Shown here: positions 60,902-64,000 of the stretch, piece by piece
Layout of the letters: the number at the start of each line of letters is the position of its first letter
Numbering within the stretch: the stretch's first letter is position 1
Assembly (NCBI RefSeq): GCF_000015245.1
Contig: NC_008700.1
Span: forward strand, 158,501 to 222,500
From: Shewanella amazonensis SB2B
GTDB taxonomy: Bacteria; Pseudomonadota; Gammaproteobacteria; Enterobacterales; Shewanellaceae
Reading direction: 5' to 3'
Length of the DNA stretch: 64,000 nucleotides
Made by a program: the position numbers and the translations under genes
The notes under the pieces: model-generated
What the model saw: only the letters and a program-made list of their open reading frames with translations
Database searches by the model: none
What the model was told of the DNA's origin: nothing

Positions 60902-62008
60902 TCAGCGACAGGCGGCTGTCACTGATGCCCAGTTTTGCTGCGCCAGACGCAGGCGGTTCTTCAGCTCCGCTACCTTGGGTGAGAGTTCTTTTACACAAAG
61001 CTCGGCACGACGGGCTTCCAGCAGTTCTTTTTTAGCTTCGTAGTAGGCCAGGAGCTGTTGCTTCAGACGCTCGTATTCCAGCTGCAGGGATTCCAGTAGC
61101 TCTTCGGCATCTTTATGGCCGGCAATGCGATGTTGGCTGCGCTTGAGCTGCATCTGCAGTTTGGCGCTTTCGATACGTTCCTGTGGCACTTTGCGTAAGT
61201 CACCGGCCAATCCACACCAGGACAAGCCCTTGATAAGCCACTTGGTTGGGTCGTAGTCCCACCAGTGGATACCATTGCGGTAGTCGTTTTCAAAGATATG
61301 GTGGAAGTTGTGGTAGCCCTCGCCATAGGTTAAAAACGCCAGCAGCGGATTGTCGCGGGCGGTGTTCTTGTCGGTATAAGGCTGCGAGCCCCAGATGTGC
61401 GCCAGTGAGTTGATAAAGAAAGTGCAGTGGTGAACCAGCACCAAACGCGCCAAACCTGCCAACAGTAACATCGACAGCACATCACCATGAAACCAGCCCA
61501 GCAGCGCCGGCAGACCCACATTCATCAAAATGGTCAATAGCAAATAATGTTTGTGTTGCCACATGACGATAGTATCGTTTTGAAGATCGCGTACGTTGTT
61601 GTAGTCGTGATATCTGTGGGCCTGATACTCCCTCAGCATCCAGCCGATATGGCTATACCAGAAACCCATGTTCGCTGAATAGGGGTCTTTGTCGTTGTTG
61701 TCGACATGCTTGTGGTGCACCCGGTGATCCGAAGACCAGTGCAAGGCGCTGTTTTGCAATGCCAGTGCACCACCGAGTGCATAAAAGAAGCGTACCACGG
61801 CATTGGCCTTGTACGCCTTGTGTGACCAAAGCCTGTGATAGCCCGCAGTAATAGAGAGGCCGCTGTAAAATACCAAGACCACAAAGGCGACCCATTCAAC
61901 GGCGTCAAAGCCATGGGTGATAGCTCGCCACGGAACCAGGGTAATTGCACCGCCAAGGGTTAGAACGAACAGAGAGAGGTTCAGCCAAATGATGGGGGGT
62001 TTATTCAT
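60902..62008 (-). CDS. Fatty acid (stearoyl-type) desaturase with C-terminal coiled coil
   Basis: 368 residues. Membrane di-iron desaturase: HRLWSHK (HX4H), HRVHHKHVD (HX2HH) and HNFHHIFEND (HX2HH), with four predicted helices. Adds a double bond, most likely delta-9, to a saturated acyl chain. Residues after about 280 form a charged coiled coil (LKQQLLAYYEAKKELLEARR), seen in gammaproteobacterial forms. Diverges from fabR across a FabR operator, so it is repressed when unsaturated fatty acids are plentiful. Start ATG at 62008 (GGAAA upstream), or an ATG four codons earlier. Confidence 0.93.
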   Translation of the reverse strand: MNKPPIIWLNLSLFVLTLGGAITLVPWRAITHGFDAVEWVAFVVLVFYSGLSITAGYHRLWSHKAYKANAVVRFFYALGGALALQNSALHWSSDHRVHHKHVDNNDKDPYSANMGFWYSHIGWMLREYQAHRYHDYNNVRDLQNDTIVMWQHKHYLLLTILMNVGLPALLGWFHGDVLSMLLLAGLARLVLVHHCTFFINSLAHIWGSQPYTDKNTARDNPLLAFLTYGEGYHNFHHIFENDYRNGIHWWDYDPTKWLIKGLSWCGLAGDLRKVPQERIESAKLQMQLKRSQHRIAGHKDAEELLESLQLEYERLKQQLLAYYEAKKELLEARRAELCVKELSPKVAELKNRLRLAQQNWASVTAACR

Positions 62009-62031
62009 TATTGTTTCCATATATCGCTTTA

Positions 62032-62049
62032 AGCGTACAGCTGTAAGCT
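62032..62049. promoter_or_regulatory. FabR operator between the desaturase gene and fabR
   Basis: AGCGTACA, 2-bp spacer, TGTAAGCT: half sites match the FabR palindrome (AGCGTACA around a 2-bp centre) in 7 of 8 positions on the second arm. Lies 24 bp before the desaturase ATG and 102 bp before fabR. Confidence 0.85.
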
Positions 62050-62150
62050 AATTTAGACGAGCTGATGACCAAGGTCAAGGAAGGCGGGGCTGTGTTTTAG
62101 GGGCAAAAGGGTTATTATCCCGTGAATCAGTAAGATGAACGGAATATCAC

Positions 62151-62765
62151 ATGGGAGTTAGAGCACAGCAGAAAGAGAAGACCCGTCGTGCCTTGGTGGA
62201 CGCGGCCTTCAATCAGCTCAGTGCCGAGCGCAGTTTTTCCAGCTTGAGCCTGCGGGAAGTTGCCCGGGAGGCCAGCATTGCGCCCACTTCTTTCTACCGC
62301 CATTTCAAGGATATGAATGAGTTGGGGCTTACCATGGTGGATGAAGGCGGCCTGGCGCTGCGGCAGATGATGCGTAAAGGGCGTCAGCGTGCCGAAGCGG
62401 GTGGCAGTGTAATTCGCATTTCCGTCGATACCTTTATGGAAGTTCTCGACTCCAATCCCAACGTATTCCGTATCCTGCTGCACGAGCGTTCCGGTACTTC
62501 TGCGCCGTTCCGTGCCGCTGTGGCCAGAGAGATTGAACACTTTATTTCTGAGCTTGCCCATTACACCGAGGAAAAGGCCAAACGCAGCCCGGAACTGGCC
62601 AGAGCCCAGGCCGAATCCATGGTTACTCTGGTGTTTAACGCAGGTGCTGCGGCGCTGGATATGAAAAAGTCTGAGCGCAAGATCCTGGCTGACCAGCTGG
62701 TATTACAGCTGCGTATGGTGGCCAAAGGGGCTGAGTTTTTGCAGCAAAAGGTCGATGCAAAATAA
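62151..62765 (+). CDS. fabR: Unsaturated fatty acid repressor FabR
   Basis: 204 residues, TetR-type: the N terminus MGVRAQQKEKTRRALVDAA and LSLREVAREASIAPTSFYRH are nearly the same as E. coli FabR. Senses unsaturated acyl-CoA/ACP and represses fabA/fabB or desaturase genes. Divergent from the desaturase, which carries a FabR site. Confidence 0.96.
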   Translation: MGVRAQQKEKTRRALVDAAFNQLSAERSFSSLSLREVAREASIAPTSFYRHFKDMNELGLTMVDEGGLALRQMMRKGRQRAEAGGSVIRISVDTFMEVLDSNPNVFRILLHERSGTSAPFRAAVAREIEHFISELAHYTEEKAKRSPELARAQAESMVTLVFNAGAAALDMKKSERKILADQLVLQLRMVAKGAEFLQQKVDAK

Positions 62766-62790
62766 AAAACGGAGCCTAAGGCTCCGTTTT
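62766..62790. terminator. bidirectional terminator, fabR / trmA
   Basis: Stem aaaacggagcc / ggctccgtttt with a 3-nt loop, A- and T-runs, between converging genes. Confidence 0.92.
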
Positions 62791-62810
62791 TTATGTAATG
62801 ATTGCCAGTA

Positions 62811-63908
62811 TCAGCGGCGTTTAAGCATCACGCCGGCTTCTGTGTGATGGGTATAAGGGAACTGATCGAACAGCGCAAAGCGCACTACTTCGTGAGTTTC
62901 GCTAAGTACCTTGAGGTTATCATTCAGAGTATCGGGATTGCAGGAGATATAGAGAATGTTCTCGTAACCCTGAACCAGCTTAACGGTCTCATCATCCAGG
63001 CCCGCTCTGGGTGGATCCACAAAGATGGTGTTGCACTGGTAGCTTTGTAAATCAATGTCGCCAAGACGGTTGAAACGCTTTTCACCTTTCATGGCTTCGG
63101 TGAATTCTTCCGCTGACATACGGACGATATCGAGATTACTTACCTTATTGACTTGAATATTGTACTGAGCCGCTTCTACAGAGGGTTTGGCCAGTTCAGT
63201 CGCCAGTACCTTGCCAAAGTTTGGTGCCAAAGCGATGGAAAAGTTGCCGTTACCACAGTAAAGCTCCAGCAAGTCACCACTACTTTGTTTGGTGGCATCC
63301 AGCGCCCATTCCAACATCTTAACCGCCACACCTGCATTGGGCTGAGTAAAGCTGTTCTCTACCTGCTTATAGTGCAGGGTCTTACCATCCACATCGAGTG
63401 ACTCAACTACAAAGTCGCGGTCGAGCACAAATTTTTGTTTGCGGGCACGGCCAATAATGTCGACTTTAAAGTGCTCGCCCAGACGCGCCTTGAGCGCACG
63501 GGCTTCAGTGAGCCATTGATCGTCCAACTGGCGGTGATACAAGAGACTGACCAGAATCTCGCCACTCAGGGTAGACAAGAAGTCTACCTGGAACAGCTTG
63601 TGGCGCAGGGCGCGATTGGGGCGAAGTTCGTCCAGCAGGGCAGGCATCATGCGGTTGATGAGTTCGCTGGCTGGCAAAAACTGATCGGTACGTACCTTTT
63701 CTTTTGCCACGTTGTCGAACATACAGTAGTAGAGGTCGTCGCCATCGTGCCACACCCGGAATTCACAGCGCATCCGATAATGGGCTGGGGCAGATGGGAA
63801 TACTTCCAGAGCCGGTGGATTATAGTGGGCAAATGCCTCAGTCAGTGCCTGGCACTTTTGCTCAAGCTGCTGCTCGTACTGTTGAGGGTCCATGGCTTGT
63901 GCGTTCAT
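62811..63908 (-). CDS. trmA: tRNA (uracil-5-)-methyltransferase
   Basis: 365 residues. Makes m5U54 in the T loop of tRNA with SAM. Signatures: FTQPNAGVAVKMLEWA, SAM motif LELYCGNGNFSIALA, FVDPPRAGLD and the catalytic Cys in YISCNPDTL. The start is the ATG at 63908; an in-frame TTG two codons upstream is not needed. Neighbour of fabR, as in E. coli. Confidence 0.96.
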   Translation of the reverse strand: MNAQAMDPQQYEQQLEQKCQALTEAFAHYNPPALEVFPSAPAHYRMRCEFRVWHDGDDLYYCMFDNVAKEKVRTDQFLPASELINRMMPALLDELRPNRALRHKLFQVDFLSTLSGEILVSLLYHRQLDDQWLTEARALKARLGEHFKVDIIGRARKQKFVLDRDFVVESLDVDGKTLHYKQVENSFTQPNAGVAVKMLEWALDATKQSSGDLLELYCGNGNFSIALAPNFGKVLATELAKPSVEAAQYNIQVNKVSNLDIVRMSAEEFTEAMKGEKRFNRLGDIDLQSYQCNTIFVDPPRAGLDDETVKLVQGYENILYISCNPDTLNDNLKVLSETHEVVRFALFDQFPYTHHTEAGVMLKRR

Positions 63909-64000
63909 TTGCAATCTCGTCCGGCTTAAAAAATGGCCGCAAATTTTACCCCAGCGAAACCGTATGTCCAGCTTTCTGGCTTTGCCCTTTATTTTAGGCT

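Noticed and set aside
1..64000. Defence system, CRISPR, prophage or insertion sequence
   Set aside because: No repeat arrays, transposases, integrases or defence enzymes were seen in the window.

Overview
The window is chromosomal DNA from a gammaproteobacterium, almost certainly Shewanella or a very close relative. The evidence is gene content and close resemblance to gammaproteobacterial proteins recalled from memory (FabR, YrfG, NudE, TrmA, Hsp33, Hsp15). It also includes pairings typical of that group: hslR-hslO next to pckA, fabR between a desaturase gene and trmA, and a MipA-DUF3019-two-component cluster. Genes are densely packed on both strands and often overlap at GTGA, ATGA or TGATG junctions. 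I saw no tRNA, rRNA, insertion sequence, phage or CRISPR array. No database search was run; family names are my own recognition.

Layout. 1-7.2 kb: 5' part of an RND efflux pump gene, ferritin, a large NIT-HAMP-PAS-GGDEF-EAL protein, and ribB under an FMN riboswitch. 7.3-12.5 kb: a tightly coupled operon of a lipoprotein-type oligopeptidase B, a GIY-YIG protein, a response regulator/histidine kinase pair and a PAP2 phosphatase. 12.5-15 kb: a small unknown protein, an orphan periplasmic binding-like protein and a methyltransferase. 15.2-20.2 kb: a 1638-residue subtilase with a C-terminal GlyGly-CTERM tail. 20.2-23.5 kb: mipA-like, DUF3019, response regulator, kinase. 23.8-27.1 kb: a large secreted GH31 glycosidase. 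27.2-31.7 kb: a metallo-hydrolase with divergent LysR regulator, a DUF2087 protein, and an FMN-binding glutamate-synthase-like protein. 31.7-35.4 kb: an M14 peptidase, then a scarred stretch holding an apparent ABC-ATPase remnant, an orphan exbD, a Gfa-like protein and a small DUF7661-like frame with no normal start codon. 35.5-38.5 kb: pckA, hslO, hslR.

38.8-50.3 kb is a complete gspCDEFGHIJKLMN type II secretion operon. It is a good candidate exporter for the GlyGly-CTERM protease upstream, although the prepilin peptidase and rhombosortase are not in the window. Converging on the end of this operon are two tandem paralogous genes of unknown function with signal anchors and a conserved four-cysteine pattern. 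52-54.6 kb carries housekeeping genes: yrfG-like nucleotidase, nudE, cysQ and a GNAT acetyltransferase. 54.7-57.2 kb holds a TetR regulator translationally coupled to an LplT-PlsC fusion. The end contains an orphan lipoprotein, mnmH-selD (selenouridine tRNA modification), and a stearoyl-type desaturase and fabR diverging from a recognisable FabR operator, followed by trmA.

The least explained items are the paired four-cysteine proteins, the degraded ABC-ATPase and DUF7661-like frames between 33.7 and 35.4 kb, and the long inverted repeat just upstream of the methyltransferase gene.
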